The notes: a model not told the origin generated them from the sequence alone. Numbered from the stretch's first letter, positions 34,116 through 46,498 are shown. The stretch is 64,000 nucleotides of DNA from Delphinus delphis (GCF_949987515.2 NC_082688.1:78248731-78312730); one strand, 5' to 3'. Numbers and translations: made by a program.

Positions 34116-34775
34116 TAAAAAAAAAAAGCAAAAAACCCTCAAAGATAATGAAACACAAAGATGCCTGACATGATCAACTGCACAGAAGCCAGTATTGCTA
34201 CACTTCAGGGAGCACTAGGAGAACAGAGATAAGGTAGAAACCATAGCTATATACCTGTGTTTGAGTGTCCATATCTTGTTTACAAACATTAAAAGAAACT
34301 TTTGTGAATATTAATGGCTGGCATTTGATATTTAATAGAAAAAGGTAAATTCTGTTCTACTTCTGTTACTTTGTTCGGTAAATCTAAACCTGCTTGAGTG
34401 ATTATTTGAGACTATTTCTTATATCTTCAAAATCCAAACATTTTTCCAGAATCCATTAATTTTACCTAGAATAAAATGAGTAGTTTAGACCTACAGCTTC
34501 AGATTAAATTAGAACAGAGATTATTTTATTTTTAGCTTTTATTTATTTTATCTATTTCTTTTATGTACTTGTCAGGCTATTTTATGTGTCATTAGGATCT
34601 TTTCTTACTAATCCTTGATTTTGATTAGCTTTTCCTTTTTTATTTGTCTCTTTTTTACTGCAGTGATCCTAAAGGAATTAAGTTTACCTTCTAAAATTTC
34701 TATTCCCATTTCTTCAACTTTCATTTAAGATTTTATGGCCTCCAATGGGAGTTATAATTGTTATTGCATTTTCAC
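34116..34775. other. No recognised feature
   Basis: AT-rich, no gene. The target site of the next L1 lies at its right edge. Confidence 0.4.
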
Positions 34776-34793
34776 TTCTCTGCATTCTGTTCT
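34776..34793 (+). repeat. 18-bp TSD, left copy
   Basis: TTCTCTGCATTCTGTTCT, one mismatch to 36816-36833. Confidence 0.8.
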
Positions 34794-36815
34794 GTTTGAT
34801 GAATTTTATTTATTTATTATTTATACAGCAGGCTATTAGTTATCTATTATATCTATATATATCTATTATATGTCAATCCTAATCTTCCAGCTCATCTCAC
34901 CACCACCACCACCACCCCACTTTCCCCGTTGGTGTCCATACGTTTGTTCTCTACATCTGTGTCTCTATTTCTGCCTGGCAAACTGGTTTACCTGTACCAT
35001 TTTTCTAGATTCTACATATATGCGTTAATATACGATATTTGTTTTTCTCTTTCTGACTTACTTCACTCTGTATGACAGTCTCTAGGTCTATCCACGTCTC
35101 TACAAATGACCCAATTTTGTTCCTTTTTATGGCTGAGCAATATTCCATTGTATATATGTACCACAACTTCTTTATCTAGTCATCTGTCGATGGTCATTTA
35201 AGTTGCTTCCATGACCTGGCTATTGTAAATAGTGCTGCAATGAACATTGGGGTGCAGGTGTCTTTTTGAATTATGGTTTTCTCTGAGCATATGCCCAGTA
35301 GTGGGATTGCTGGATCATACGGTAATTATATTTTTAGTTTTTTAAGGAACCTCCATACTGTTCTACATAGTGGCTGTATCAATTTACATTCCCACCAACA
35401 GCACAAAAGGGTTCCCTTTTCTCCACACCCTCTCCAGCATCTGTTGTTTGTAGATTTTCTGATGATTCCCATTCTAACTGGTGCGAGGTGATACCTCATT
35501 ATAGATTTGACTTGCATTCTCTAATAATTAGTGATGTTGAGCAGCTTTTCATGTGCCTCTTTGTCATCTGTATGTCTTCTTTGGAGAGATGTCTATTTAC
35601 GTCTTCTGCCCATTTTTGGATTGGGTTGTTTTTTTAACATTGAGCTGCATGAGCTGTTTATATATTTTGGAGATTAATCCTTTGTCAGTTGATTTGTTTA
35701 CAAGTATTTTTCTCCCATTCTGAGGGTTGTCTTTTCATCTTGTTTGTAGTTTCCTTTGCTGTGCAAAAGCTTTTAAGTTTCATTAGGTCCCATTTGTTTA
35801 TTTTTGGTTTTATTTCCATTACTTTAGGAGGTGGATCAAAAAAGATCTTGCTGTGATTTGTGTCAGGGAGTGTTCTTCCTCTGTTTTACTCTAAGAATTT
35901 TATAGTGTCTGGTCTTACATTTAGGTCTTGAATTCATTTTGCGTTTATTTTTGCGTATGGTGTTAGGGAGTGTTCTAATTTCATTCTTTTATATGTAGCT
36001 GTCCAGTTTTCCCAGCACCACTTATTGAAGAGACTGTCTTTTCTCCACTGTATATCTTTGCCCTCTATGTCATAGATTTGTTGACCATAGGTGTATGGCT
36101 TTATCTCTGGGATTTCTTTACTGTTCCATTGATCTATATTTCTGTTTTTGTGCCAGTACCATATTGTCTTGATTACTGTAGCTTTGTAGTATAGTCTGAA
36201 GTCAGGGAGCTTGATTCCTCCAGCTGTTTTTTTTCCCTCAAGATTGCTTTCACTATTCACTATTCAAGATTGCTTTCACTATTTTCACTGTTTTTTTTTC
36301 CCTCAAGATTGCTTTCACTATTCCCTCAAGATTGCTTTCACTATTCAAGATTGCTTTCACTATTTCACAAGATTGCTTTCACTATTTCACAAGATTGCTT
36401 TCACTATACCATATTGTCTTGATTACTGTAGCTTTGTAGTATAGTCTGAAGTCAGGGAGCTTGATTCCTCCAGCTCTGTTTTTTTCCCTCAAGATTGCTT
36501 TCACTATTCGGGGTCTTTTGTGTCTCCATACAAATTTTAAGATTTTTTTTCTAGTTCTGTAAAAAGTGCCATTGGTCATTTGATAGGGATTCCATTCAAT
36601 CTGTAGACTGCTTTGTGTAATATAGTCATTTTCACAATATTGATTTTTCCAATCCAAGAACATGGTATATTTCTCCATCTGTGTGTGTTATCTTTGATTT
36701 CTTTCATCAGTGTCTTATAGTTTTCTGACTACAGGTCTTTTACCTCCATAGGCAGGTTTATTCCTAGGTATATTATTCTTTTTGTTGCAGTGGTGAAGGG
36801 GATTGTTTCCTTAAT
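34794..36815 (-). mobile_element. 5'-truncated L1, minus strand
   Basis: From a 3'UTR of the same type as the 1.1-5.2 kb copy (GAATTTTATTTATTTATTA tail; CCACCACCACCACCACC tract near 34900) through the ORF2 C-terminus into the RT domain. The 5' end is cut at 36815 within RT. An 18-bp TSD with one mismatch flanks it; TTTCTCT at the 5' junction belongs to both L1 and target (microhomology). ORF2 is broken in many places. It contains an internal duplication and short tandem repeats at 36157-36508. Confidence 0.9.
36157..36508. repeat. Internal duplication and 18-mer tandem expansion within L1
   Basis: 36157-36225 is repeated at 36407-36475 (offset 250 bp, essentially identical). Between them the L1 word AAGATTGCTTTCACTATT occurs seven times (starts 36240, 36266, 36305, 36328, 36347, 36369; the 36391 copy ends in ACC), with an eighth at 36491 where normal L1 sequence resumes. 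Spacing is 19-26 bp in most places. Confidence 0.92.
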
Positions 36816-36833
36816 TTCTCTGCATTGTGTTCT
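36816..36833 (+). repeat. 18-bp TSD, right copy
   Basis: TTCTCTGCATTGTGTTCT, one mismatch to 34776-34793. Confidence 0.8.
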
Positions 36834-38379
36834 TAATTAAACAAGTTCCTTTTCTTTTTGTACCCTGCTTCTTAGATTTATATCTCTGCATTTCTGCTTA
36901 CTCTCTTCCTATGTTACACAGTTTTATTTTTATAGAAACAATATCACCTTGCACACACTGGTAATTCAAAGCAGATCTTCTCCAAAACTTTTTATTTTCC
37001 ATCTCAGTTCTTATCCAGAGGTATTATTTTCTTTAATTTTTCCTGGATCCAGTGGTTTTCCCCAGTACACCATGAACTATGCTGCAGTATACTTTTTATT
37101 TACTTTATATTGTCTTATTGTTGCTCATTCATTTTTAAATGAAGAAACAAATATTCAAATACTTATTTTCCAAATATCAAAGTTGTGGTTTTGGTTTGTT
37201 TTTGAATGATCCTTTCCCCTTTTTTTTTAATTTCCCACAGGTTTCTAGACCTAAGATTTGGTGATGAACCATGTAGGTAAAGGGTTAACACCCTAAGGGT
37301 GAGAGAAATAAAAAATAGAAGAAGCTTCAGAAACTAAAGAGCCATTGGACTGCTTATACACAGAACTGTATAATAGCAAATACTGTACTTTCAAAGGATA
37401 TTAAAGTAAAAGTTGAATTTATATCTTTTTAATTATAAAAATTAATCATCAAATTAAAGTGTGATAAGAAAAGAGACACTACTGAAAACATAGTACAAAA
37501 ATATCAGGTTAATTAATTGAGCTACTTTTGAAATTATCATTTATAAATACAGTCAATTTTACTTAATTTGGAAGGGTTATGTTCTTCAGTGTTAATTTTG
37601 TATGCTGTATCTAATGAAAAGTGAAGACAGAAGGTAAATATAAAATAGCCACCACACCCCCATACCTTTCATTTCATGTGGAATAAATTAATTACATCTG
37701 GATTGTTCATCCTTATTGATATACATCCTATTAATTTATCTTCAGAAAATATCAGCCTCCAGTAGTGTGAAAATAAACTTTCTGATTCATCCATTCTGGA
37801 TATGTGTTTCTGAAAGTAATTTTTTCTCTAATCCCCCTATTTCCATGGCTATAGTACGGCTGTGACATTCAGCAGCGGTTTTTGAGAACAAGTATTTCAT
37901 TTTAGCAATGGACTAAAGAACTGAATTTCTCTTTTGAATGACTGAATTTTAAATCTAATTTTATGGCCAAGTTATAAAATGTACAGATGGAATTGTGAAG
38001 GGTGATCTTAAAATAAATATATAAAACTAAGCTACTGATGATTTCTGGTTATTAAATTGCTCTTTTTCTTAGTACTACTAATAAAAATCTCACTGTACTA
38101 TTTTTCTCTCTCCTTTAAAAGAGATGTTTTTAACCTTGGGATTCTGGCCTAATTCCAATTATTTAACTAGATTCTTTTCCATTCTACTCACTACTTTTTC
38201 AAACTACTGTGATTTCTTTACAAAACATAAAACTCCAAAAATTACTATGACAATCTCAGATCATCCTTCCCCAGATACAGAGCTCACAAACAGCTTAGTG
38301 ATATCCTTTGTAACTGAGTAGATATTTAAATAGTGAAACACTAGATTGAATATTTTAAATCCAGCTACCATAACATACT
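36834..38379. other. No recognised feature
   Basis: AT-rich sequence; short open frames (36949-37209, 38124-38321) have no recognised domain. Confidence 0.4.
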
Positions 38380-38790
38380 GACACATAATTCATAGTGATG
38401 TAAACTCAGTAGAGTTTATTCCTCATATTTAGCACTCCAGAGTAGGTGTTCTTGTCAGAGGGGAGGCTCTGCTCCATGCAGTCATTTAGGAACCAGGCCG
38501 GCATGGGTGCTACTCATCACATGACTTCCAAGGTTACTATGGCCTTGCTCACCCCAGTCAGCCAAAAGGGAAACATGGCTTAAAGAGCATGTGTGAGAGG
38601 TTTTGATGGGCCAGGACTGAATGCAGGGCATGGCACTTCCACTTGAATTGCATTTAACTGCATGAGGAGCTAGAAAATATTGCCTAGTTCTGTGATCAGC
38701 AAGAAGAGGAAACAGGAAGTTGTAGAACAGGAAACAGCGTCTGCCACAAAACACTGAGAAGAATAAAGCATTCACATTAGAATAAGTTAA
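38380..38790 (-). mobile_element. Ancient mammalian interspersed repeat, class unresolved
   Basis: Words seen in a common old mammalian repeat occur in order: CACTCCAGAGTAGGTGTTC, CTCCATGCAGTCATTTAGG, TGACTTCCAAGGTTACTATGG, GAGAGGTTTTGATGGGCCAG. The strand is uncertain. The 116-codon reverse open frame here is not called a gene. Confidence 0.5.
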
Positions 38791-40189
38791 TCCACAGCTC
38801 CATTTTACCTGAGGCTGTCCTGATTTTAACACTCAAAGCCCCATGTCCTCAGTCTCAGGCAAATCAGGACAATTTGTCACTAAATATGGAAAATTAATAT
38901 ATTTTAAAATATTAAGAAGAAAGTGGCTTAAACTAATGTTTTAATTTGCATCAATTTTGTCATAGGCAGGTAATCTAAAAATGGGTTATTGAAGAGAAAT
39001 AATCCTTTATATTTTCATTGTTAAATAAATGGTACACAAACTGGGAATTCATATGATGAGAAAAATATCTATGAAAATTTGGCAATATACTTTAAGATTC
39101 TTTATACATTGATTATCATTTTAATGTATATAAAAATTCATAATTAATAAAATGTAAGCATAGTTTCCCACAAAGCTTGCCATTTTATATCATTTCAATG
39201 TCTTTGTGCATATATTCTTCCTTAAAAATTAAAATATTTTGAAATTTTAAAAAAAGAGAAATAATTCCCCTAAACAAACAAAAATATCATTCAAATTTAT
39301 TACTATACAAGTAACATCTGGAAAATATTTCATAAGTAAATATATTTTAATTAAATGATAGGGAAATGTTCATGGTATTTTAAAATGTTATATAAAAAGT
39401 AACACTTGCCAATATTATCTCTACTGTTTAAAGGTATGTACTCACAATATATATGAAAATAAATACATGAGAATGATAACAATGTTTATTTCCAGATGGC
39501 ATATCCATGGGTTACTGAATTTTTCTTTTGCTTTTTAAAATCTTTCTATATATTTTCAAAATTTTGACACTAAGTAAACATTCCATTTATAATGAGAAAA
39601 TGCAAACATTATTTTAAGTTAAAATCAAATAGATAAAGAAATCTGAGTATACAATTAGTAAATGGATCTGCACTTATACACCGGGGATAGGGCTGAAGAA
39701 ATCTAATTCTGTTTATTTCTCAGAAGCACAAGTAGGCTATGGTTTAATGTTTTTCTTGTATGTTAGAAAGTGTTTTAGAAAAAGATTGGTTTACTATTTT
39801 GATTTCCCTGTGGAAATCTTGACTTTTACAACAAAGAATTAGTGATAAAGAATTTATTTACTTGTTAATGATCCTCTCAGTATTTTCAGAAAATGTAATG
39901 TTCCTTTCAATTTTCAGAGAACACATAAGAATGCAAATATTCTTAATAGGTAGAAAGCCATTTAAAAAAAATTACATGTGACCATTTGACTTTCAAAAAT
40001 CAATTTTTAAAGTACAAATTTGAATATATACTGAAGTACGTAGGGATGTGTGTGTACGTGTATGTGTGTATGCAAAAGTATTAAATCTTTTTTTTTCCAA
40101 GAATACCTAATATGATGTGGTCATCTGATTTAGTATGAACTCTTGCTTCTTGCACTGCAGGTTTCCAATCAACAGTAGCAATAATTTTT
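38791..40189. other. No recognised feature
   Basis: Very AT-rich sequence without gene or nameable repeat; a short GTGTGTACGTGTATGTGTG patch lies near 40048-40072. Confidence 0.4.
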
Positions 40190-40310
40190 AAACAAATATC
40201 TATTGACTATCTACTGAGTGCCAGGTACCATGCTAAAAGCAGAGATTTAAACACATGAAGCTTCCTATTCCCTACACTGAAGGGAGACTGAAAGTTATAA
40301 TTTTCTTTCA
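40190..40310 (-). mobile_element. L2 LINE tail, minus strand
   Basis: CTACTGAGTGCCAGGTACCATGCTAA-type tail sequence followed by CACATGAAGCTTCC. Confidence 0.5.
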
Positions 40311-40376
40311 AATACTGGAATGAGCTTAGGTATAAAGTTCTGTGGACACACAGGACAACACATACTATGTCTGAAT

Positions 40377-40390
40377 AAAACAGTAAAAAG
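40377..40390 (+). repeat. 14-bp TSD, left copy (SINE)
   Basis: AAAACAGTAAAAAG, one mismatch to 40584-40597. Confidence 0.75.
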
Positions 40391-40551
40391 GGGCATCCCT
40401 GGTGGCACAGTGGTTGAGAGTCCGCTTGCCTATGCAGGGGACACGGGTTCCTGCCCCGGTCTGGGAGGATCCCATGGCCACTGAGCCTGTGCGTCCGGAG
40501 CCTGTGCTCTGCAAAGGGAGAGGCCGCAGCAGTGAGAGGCCCGCGTACCGC

Positions 40552-40582
<31 letters not shown>

Positions 40583-40583
40583 A
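40391..40583 (+). mobile_element. CHR-type SINE with internal deletion, plus strand
   Basis: Head GGGCATCCCTGGTGGCACAG to GCCCGCGTACCGC and a long A-run (40552-40577). About 30 bp around the usual GCCGCGGAGCGGCTGGGCC segment are missing after GGATCCCATGGCC, so this is a deleted copy. Confidence 0.95.
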
Positions 40584-40597
40584 AAAACAGGAAAAAG
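40584..40597 (+). repeat. 14-bp TSD, right copy (SINE)
   Basis: AAAACAGGAAAAAG, one mismatch to 40377-40390. Confidence 0.75.
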
Positions 40598-41594
40598 ATT
40601 TAATTGTTATAGATGTCTGTTAGATGGAATACTGAGCAGAAACAATTCCAGGAAGCAGAAAGGGCATGTTTAAAAGAACAGAGGTGTGTGCAAACATTGT
40701 ATCATACTTCATATATCCTTAAGCTCTTCACACAGCCCACCTCTTTCCTAGTACTTTATAAATGGCATTTGTCCTGTGTCTGCCCTCCATGTCCTAAAAT
40801 CTTATGCTGCCTTCTGTACTGCAGGGATTAGCACAGACTTGCTCCCTGCCTTGACTATGTAATGATACTAATCCAATGCTTATCATCCATTTTAGGTGTC
40901 AGTGATCAGATAAAGGACTCCATTTCAGTGTGATTAAAAGAGGGACTAAATGCCGAACCCAAGAAGCATGGGTAGCATCCTGATTATCTAAGTTTTCAGC
41001 AACGTAAATGAAAAAACATATAAATCAAGGAAAGAAAGAAGATATATTTGAACACAGGCATACTAACAAGCTACAATTAACATGGTGAATGATTTCCTAT
41101 TGCTTTTATATTCTAGATTTACCTTTCTTCTCAGTACAGGTTGAAATGTTACCAGAAAAAGTATTCTCATCTGCCTCTGCTTACATGTTTGTTTTTCTTT
41201 AAACAATTATAATAAAAGATAAATGGCAACATTTTATGTAGAACTACTGTTTGTCCTAAGTGCATCTAAGTAATTTGTTAACCATCTTTAAACAAAGAAA
41301 TCCCTGCTGTCCCTCATTTAGGATAATGCTAAATAAAAACAGTTGTCTGTGCCAGGATCATCTTAATCACAAACAAACCTGCAATTTGGAGTGCTCACCA
41401 CTGCAACAGAAAATGTGAGGAGCATGCCTGAGATTACTTTCCCTGGTGACACTAAGTTAGCAAGTGTGACGCGTTCTGCAGACTGGCAGCCCAATGTTGT
41501 ACCCTGTTGTAAGTTGCAAGGTAGACTCACTGGGATGGAGGATAAATGTCCATCATTTTATAATTGTTCTTGAGCATACTCACAAACCATCTCT
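40598..41594. other. No recognised feature
   Basis: No gene or nameable repeat. Short open frames 40613-40831 and 41391-41573 lack recognisable domains. Confidence 0.4.
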
Positions 41595-42195
41595 ATTAGT
41601 TTCTATTGCTGTGCAAAAACATTGTCCCAAACTTGACTACTTAAGGCAACACATATTTACTTTCTCATAGTTTCTGTGGGTCAAGAGTCTGAGTACAGCC
41701 TAGCTGAGTCCTGTGCAAAGCTGTAATCAAGGTGTTGGTCAGAATGTAGTCTCATCTGAGACTCAGTTGAGGAAAGATCTGCTTCCAAGTTCGCTCAGGT
41801 TGTTGGCAAAAATCCATTTCCTTGTGGGTACTGAAGACTTCCTTTGTTTTGTTGGTTTGTTTTGTTTTGTTTTGTTTTTGGCTGGGTACTTTCAGCTACT
41901 AGAGACCACCCACATTTCCTTTCCACTTTGGGTTTCCCAACATGACCACTTGCTTTCTCAAAGCAACCAAAGGAGAGTAAGAGACTCCAGCAAGATGAGT
42001 GAGTGCTAGAATCTTATGCAACTTAACCTCATAATCATGTAGACATAATCAGGGACATCTTGTCACCTCTGATGTATTCTATTGGTTAGAAGTAAATCAC
42101 AGGACTCCCACACCCTTAAGGGGAGGAGCTGACACAAGAGTATGAACATCAGGAGTCAGGATAATGGCAGCCATCTATAGAGTCAACCAGCCACA
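41595..42195 (+). mobile_element. Ancient mammalian interspersed repeat, class unresolved
   Basis: Recognisable order of a common mammalian repeat: TTAGTTTCTATTGCTGTGC, GACTACTTAAGGCAACACATATTTACTTTCTCATAG (split words), AATCAAGGTGTTGGTCAG, TATTCTATTGGTTAGAAG, AAGGGGAGGAGCTGACACA, GGCAGCCATCTATAGAG. A (GTTTT)n tract lies at 41843-41879. The 98-codon frame 41713-42009 is repeat-derived. Confidence 0.6.
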
Positions 42196-42652
42196 CCAAC
42201 TGGGCAACGTTGTAATTATATACACTGTCTAGCAAGAATACATCTGGCTATGCCATGTGGTACAACAACAAATTGAAGCCTAACTTATAATATGCATATG
42301 TCCTCGATATTATATTTACTCTATGTCATAATCTAAGAAAAACTCAGGAAATAAAACTACCCAACATTCTATATATTGAACTTCAATTAAATTGATTCAC
42401 ACAGTGGTAGAAGACAAGTCTTAAATGACAATCACATTGGAAATACTCATCAATCTATCTTTTGAAGAAGCAAAGTTAAGTGAATACCAATGCCTCTGTT
42501 ACATAGCAGAAATCATCTAGATTAAATAAGCAACCTCACATAACAATGGATAGAAATAAGGAATTAAAACATGCTACTTATTACTGTAATATTATAAAGC
42601 TTTGAATTTACTAGATTATTAAATCTATAACCCTAAGCCTATCATTTATTAG
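42196..42652. other. No recognised feature
   Basis: AT-rich, no gene seen. Confidence 0.4.
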
Positions 42653-43520
42653 TAAATTTTTTAACAACTTTATTGGAGTATAACTGCTTTACAATGGTGT
42701 GTTAGATTCTGCATTATAACTAAGTCAATCAGTTATACATATACATATGTTCCCATATCTCTTACCTCTTGTGTCTCCCTCCCTCCCACCCTCCCTATCC
42801 CACCCCTCTAGGTGGTCACAAACCACCTAGCTGATCTCCCTGTGCTATGCGGCTACTTCCCACTAGCTATCTATTTTATGATTGGTAGTGTATATATGTC
42901 CATGCCACTCTCTCACTTTGTCACAGCTTACCCTTCCCCCTCCACATATTCTCAAGTCCATGCTCGTGGAGGTCTGTGTCTTTATTCCCATCTTACCCCT
43001 AGGTTCTTCATGACCTTTTTTTTTTTTTTCTTAGATTCCATATATATGTGTTAGCATACGGTATTTGTTTTTCTCTTTCTGACTTACTTCACTCTGTATG
43101 ACAGACTCTAGGTCCATCCACCTCACTATAAATAACTCAATTCCATTTCTTTTTATGGCTGAGTAATATTCCATTGTATATATGTGCCACATCTTCTTTA
43201 TCCATTCATCTTCTGATGGACACTTAGGTTGCTTCCATGTCCTGGCTACTGTAAATAGAGCTGAAATGAACATTTTGGTACATGACTCTTTTTGAATTAT
43301 GGTTTTCTCTGGGTATATGCCCAGTAGTGGGATTGCTGGGTCGTATGGTAGTTCTATTTGTAGTTTTCTAAGGAAACTCCATACTGTTTTCCATAGTGGC
43401 TGTATCAATTTACATTTCCACCAACAGTGCAAGAGCATTCCTTTTCTCCACACCCTCTCCAGCATTTATTGTTTCTAGATTTTTTGATGATGGCCATTCT
43501 GACTGGTGTGAGATGATATC

Positions 43521-43534
43521 TCATTGTAGTTTTG
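43521..43534 (+). repeat. 14-bp TSD, left copy (SINE)
   Basis: TCATTGTAGTTTTG, one mismatch to 43748-43761. Confidence 0.85.
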
Positions 43535-43747
43535 TTTTTTGTTTTTGTTTTTTTTTCAGTACGCGGGCCTCTCACTGTTGTGGCCTCTCCCGTTGCGGAG
43601 CACAGGCTCCGGACACGCAGGCCCAGTGGCCATGGCTCACAGGCCCAGCCGCTCCGCGGTATGTGGGATCCTCCCAGACCGGGGCACGAACCTGTGTCCC
43701 CTGCAACGGCAGGCGGACTCTCAACCACTGCACCACCAGGGAAGCCC
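43535..43747 (-). mobile_element. CHR-type SINE in L1, minus strand
   Basis: T/G tail, CAGTACGCGGGCC, full body with many CpGs retained and head ending GGGAAGCCC. L1 sequence continues on both sides. Confidence 0.95.
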
Positions 43748-43761
43748 TCATTATAGTTTTG
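43748..43761 (+). repeat. 14-bp TSD, right copy (SINE)
   Basis: TCATTATAGTTTTG, one mismatch to 43521-43534. Confidence 0.85.
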
Positions 43762-43976
43762 ATTTGCCTTTCTCTAATGATTAATGATTAACGAATGAAT
43801 TATAAAGTAAACTCTGTCTTCACTCCTAACTCAAAATTGTGAATTCAAGGATCCTAACACAGTTTTTTGGCATTTATTTGAACTAAGCTTTTGATTGAAT
43901 ATATGATTTTGATGAGTTGAACTTTTGAATATTATTAAAATATTAAAATAAAAATAACTATAATTTTACTGTTCTC

Positions 43977-44013
43977 TCCCTCTTTCTCTCTCTCTGTGTG
44001 TGTGTGTGTGTTT

Positions 44014-44053
<40 letters not shown>
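43977..44053. repeat. (CT)n-(GT)n microsatellite
   Basis: CT-rich start (CCCTCTTTCTCTCTCTCT) passing into an interrupted GT run with two TTT breaks. Confidence 0.95.
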
Positions 44054-44058
<5 letters not shown>

Positions 44059-44229
44059 CTAGTCATGTATCCAAATAACTCCTACTACCAATTTCTCTGC
44101 TTCAGCATCATCTCCTGTTTGTACCACAGGAAATGTCTCCTACTGTGTATAATGTCTTGACTTCCCAATTCATTCTTTACAGAGAAGGGAGCAAAAATAT
44201 ATTCAATTAATGCATCTTGCTTTTGGCCT

Positions 44230-44520
44230 CCTTTTTTAAAAACCCTTTAGAGGTTTTAGGCTCCCTTTGGAGTAAATCATAATTCATTAACTTCATCTCT
44301 GTGGTTCTGTACAATCTGCCACTTTGTAAGGACTCCCCCACAACTTATTTTATATGTTACAGTTGTATAATTTTCTTCCCACTACGGAAAGAGCCATGCT
44401 CCTTACCACCTGATTGGCCTGACACATAATATCCCCTTGTTCACAATACCCCTATTGTCCTTTACTTGAACAATTACATCTCACTCCTTAAGTCTCAGAA
44501 TATGTGTTACTTCATATAAC
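44230..44520 (+). mobile_element. L2 LINE 3' fragment, plus strand
   Basis: Diverged words in L2 order: AAACCCTTTAGAGGTTTTAGG, GTAAATCATAATTCATTAAC, CTGTACAATCTGCCAC, TAAGTCTCAGAATATGTGTTACTTC. Confidence 0.5.
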
Positions 44521-45723
44521 TAGTACTGCAGTGATAAACGGCTGTCAATGGTGGTAGATTTAGCGAGTCAACATTGGTAAGATATGCACTGTGACAGGCA
44601 CATTGCAAAATTGGAAAGTAGGCCATCTCAGGAGGATAAACGAAGTATAGTAAATGTGTTTTAGTTAAAAGCAGTTGTGGGGGTGATTCCACTGTAAACA
44701 AATAATAAATATGAATTACACAAACGTTAGATAACTAAAAGGAAATATGTCATCTAGAAATGATCACCCATTACATTATTTATCATTCCTGACCATTTTC
44801 TGTACAAATTCATATTTTATATAGAACCAGTCTACAATATATATATACTGTTTCCAAAATTACTTTTGAAAACTCGCTATCAAATATAATCAAAATATAT
44901 TTCAGATATCCAAATTCATAACAAAATGTAATTACATTCTTTTTTATTGTTAAAAATATTCCCTTGAACGATAATTTACTTAGCCCACCTTTTTGGCTGA
45001 ACATTAATTTTTTCTCTCTAAAATTTTGTTATTTTAAACATTAATGTATTGAACATTCTTATAGATAGGTCATTTTGTATGTATTTTTCCCCTTAAGGAT
45101 CACTATCTAAAGATTAATTGGGTCAAAAAGTACATGTATTCTTAAGCTATTCATTATGATGATACTAATTTATACCCTAGTAAATGGACTGTAGTATAAT
45201 TTTGAATCATCTAAATTCTCAAAAGCTCATGACTCTGAGTTACTTGTAGAAGGTTAATTATATGTGAAGAAAGACTAATTCCATTATATACAATATGATT
45301 TTCAGGCAAATTAATATTTAAATAGCTTGGTATTTTATGTCCCTTCTCAGTACAAAATAAAATGCATAACAGCATGATTAATTTATATAGTATTTCAAAG
45401 AGTTATATAGACTCTGCAGTTCAACAGGTATGTAACACATTAGAGAGAGGTGCTAACTAGGGAAGGATAACCAGCTCACCACCTACCCTCAGTGCTGAAT
45501 TAACTTGATAATTTTGCCGAACTCTCAGGCCCATTAGTCTCAAACATTTGACTGTGACAGGACACAGAAGCCAATCTATATCTGAGGGGTAGATTCCAAT
45601 TATTTATGTGCAGGTGGCCAATGGGTGAAGAGAGCATTCCATTTCATCAACATGGTAGAAATACAATCAGGGGCACTCACATGTACCATCACTTCTATAT
45701 TCATCCCTATTTGCAGACCTGTC
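44521..45723. other. No recognised feature
   Basis: AT-rich sequence without gene or nameable repeat. Confidence 0.4.
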
Positions 45724-45734
45724 GAGAATGTCAG
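45724..45734 (+). repeat. TSD, left copy (truncated L1 with extra 3' sequence)
   Basis: GAGAATGTCAG, followed by G and the T-run; matches 46299-46309 exactly. Confidence 0.85.
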
Positions 45735-46298
45735 GTTTTTTTTTTTGTGTGTGTGTGAGTCTGTTTCTGTTTTGATATATACATTCATTTGTATTATTTT
45801 TTTATTGACATCTTTATTGGAGCATAATTGCTTTACAATGGTATGTTAGTTTCTGCTTTATAACAAAGTGAATCAGTTATACATATACTTATGTTCCCAT
45901 AGCTCTTCCCTCTTGCATCTCCCTCCCCACTACCCTCCCTAACCCACCCCTCTAGCTGGTCACAAAGCACTGAGCTGATCTCCCTGTGCTATGCGGCTGC
46001 TTCCCACTAGCTATCTATTTTACGTTTGGTAGTGTATACATGTACATGCCACTCTCTCACTTTGTTCCAGCTTACCCTTCCCCCTCCCTGTGTCCTCAAG
46101 TCCATTCTCTAGTAGGTCTGTGTCTTTACTCCCATCTTGCCCCTAGGTTCTTCATGACAATTTTTTTTTTTTTTTTTTTAGATTCGATATATATGTGTTA
46201 GCATACGGTATTTGTTTTCCTCTTTCTAACTTACTTCACTCTGTATGACAGATTCTAGGTCCATCCACCTTACTACAAATAACTCAATTTCATTTCTT
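45735..46298 (-). mobile_element. 5'-truncated L1 with candidate 3' transduction, minus strand
   Basis: On the minus strand: about 495 bp of L1 (end of ORF2 and 3'UTR, 45804-46298), its own short A-run (45796-45803), about 49 bp of non-L1 sequence including an ACACAC tract (45747-45795), a second A-run (45735-45746), then the target duplication. The right flank reads GTCAGTTTT|AATAAA, a canonical L1-endonuclease site. The L1 part corresponds to the 3'UTR of the 46.8-kb copy. Confidence 0.88.
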
Positions 46299-46309
46299 GA
46301 GAATGTCAG
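46299..46309 (+). repeat. TSD, right copy (truncated L1)
   Basis: GAGAATGTCAG; continues TTTT|AATAAA. Confidence 0.85.
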
Positions 46310-46498
46310 TTTTAATAAAATAAAAATAGTACTCTTGTAGCAGGAAATTATGTGTCTTACATTGGTATTTAATGAAATCTGGATTGCTAGGGGAAGACAG
46401 TTCACATGAGTAAATGCTTAGAATATGGCTTTTTTTGAGCCCTAGATGATCCCACAGATAACAGACCTATATAAAAAGTCAATTCTAAAATGTTTGGG

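Larger units (their letters stand above)
42653..43790 (-). mobile_element. 5'-truncated L1, minus strand, with SINE insertion
   Basis: Starts at the plus-strand T-run before TAACAACTTTATTGGAGTAT and runs through the 3'UTR (CATATCTCTTACCTCTTGTG) into the ORF2 C-terminal zinc-knuckle region. An open piece on the minus strand (43031-43465) holds [20 protein letters not shown] and SQKEKNKYRMLTHI. The 5' end is near TCTCTAATGATTAATG. A SINE splits it at 43535-43747. No clear TSD for the L1 itself. Confidence 0.9.

Noticed and set aside
36240..36508. CRISPR-like array
   Set aside because: The repeats are L1 sequence with spacers of only 1-8 bases or further L1 sequence, in a mammalian genome.
43396..43791. 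Open frames of 74-131 codons rich in [15 protein letters not shown] words, recurring at many sites
   Set aside because: All coincide with CHR-type SINEs (also at 17.9, 26.0, 46.6, 57.5, 59.1, 61.6 and 62.3 kb) and are translations of the SINE body.
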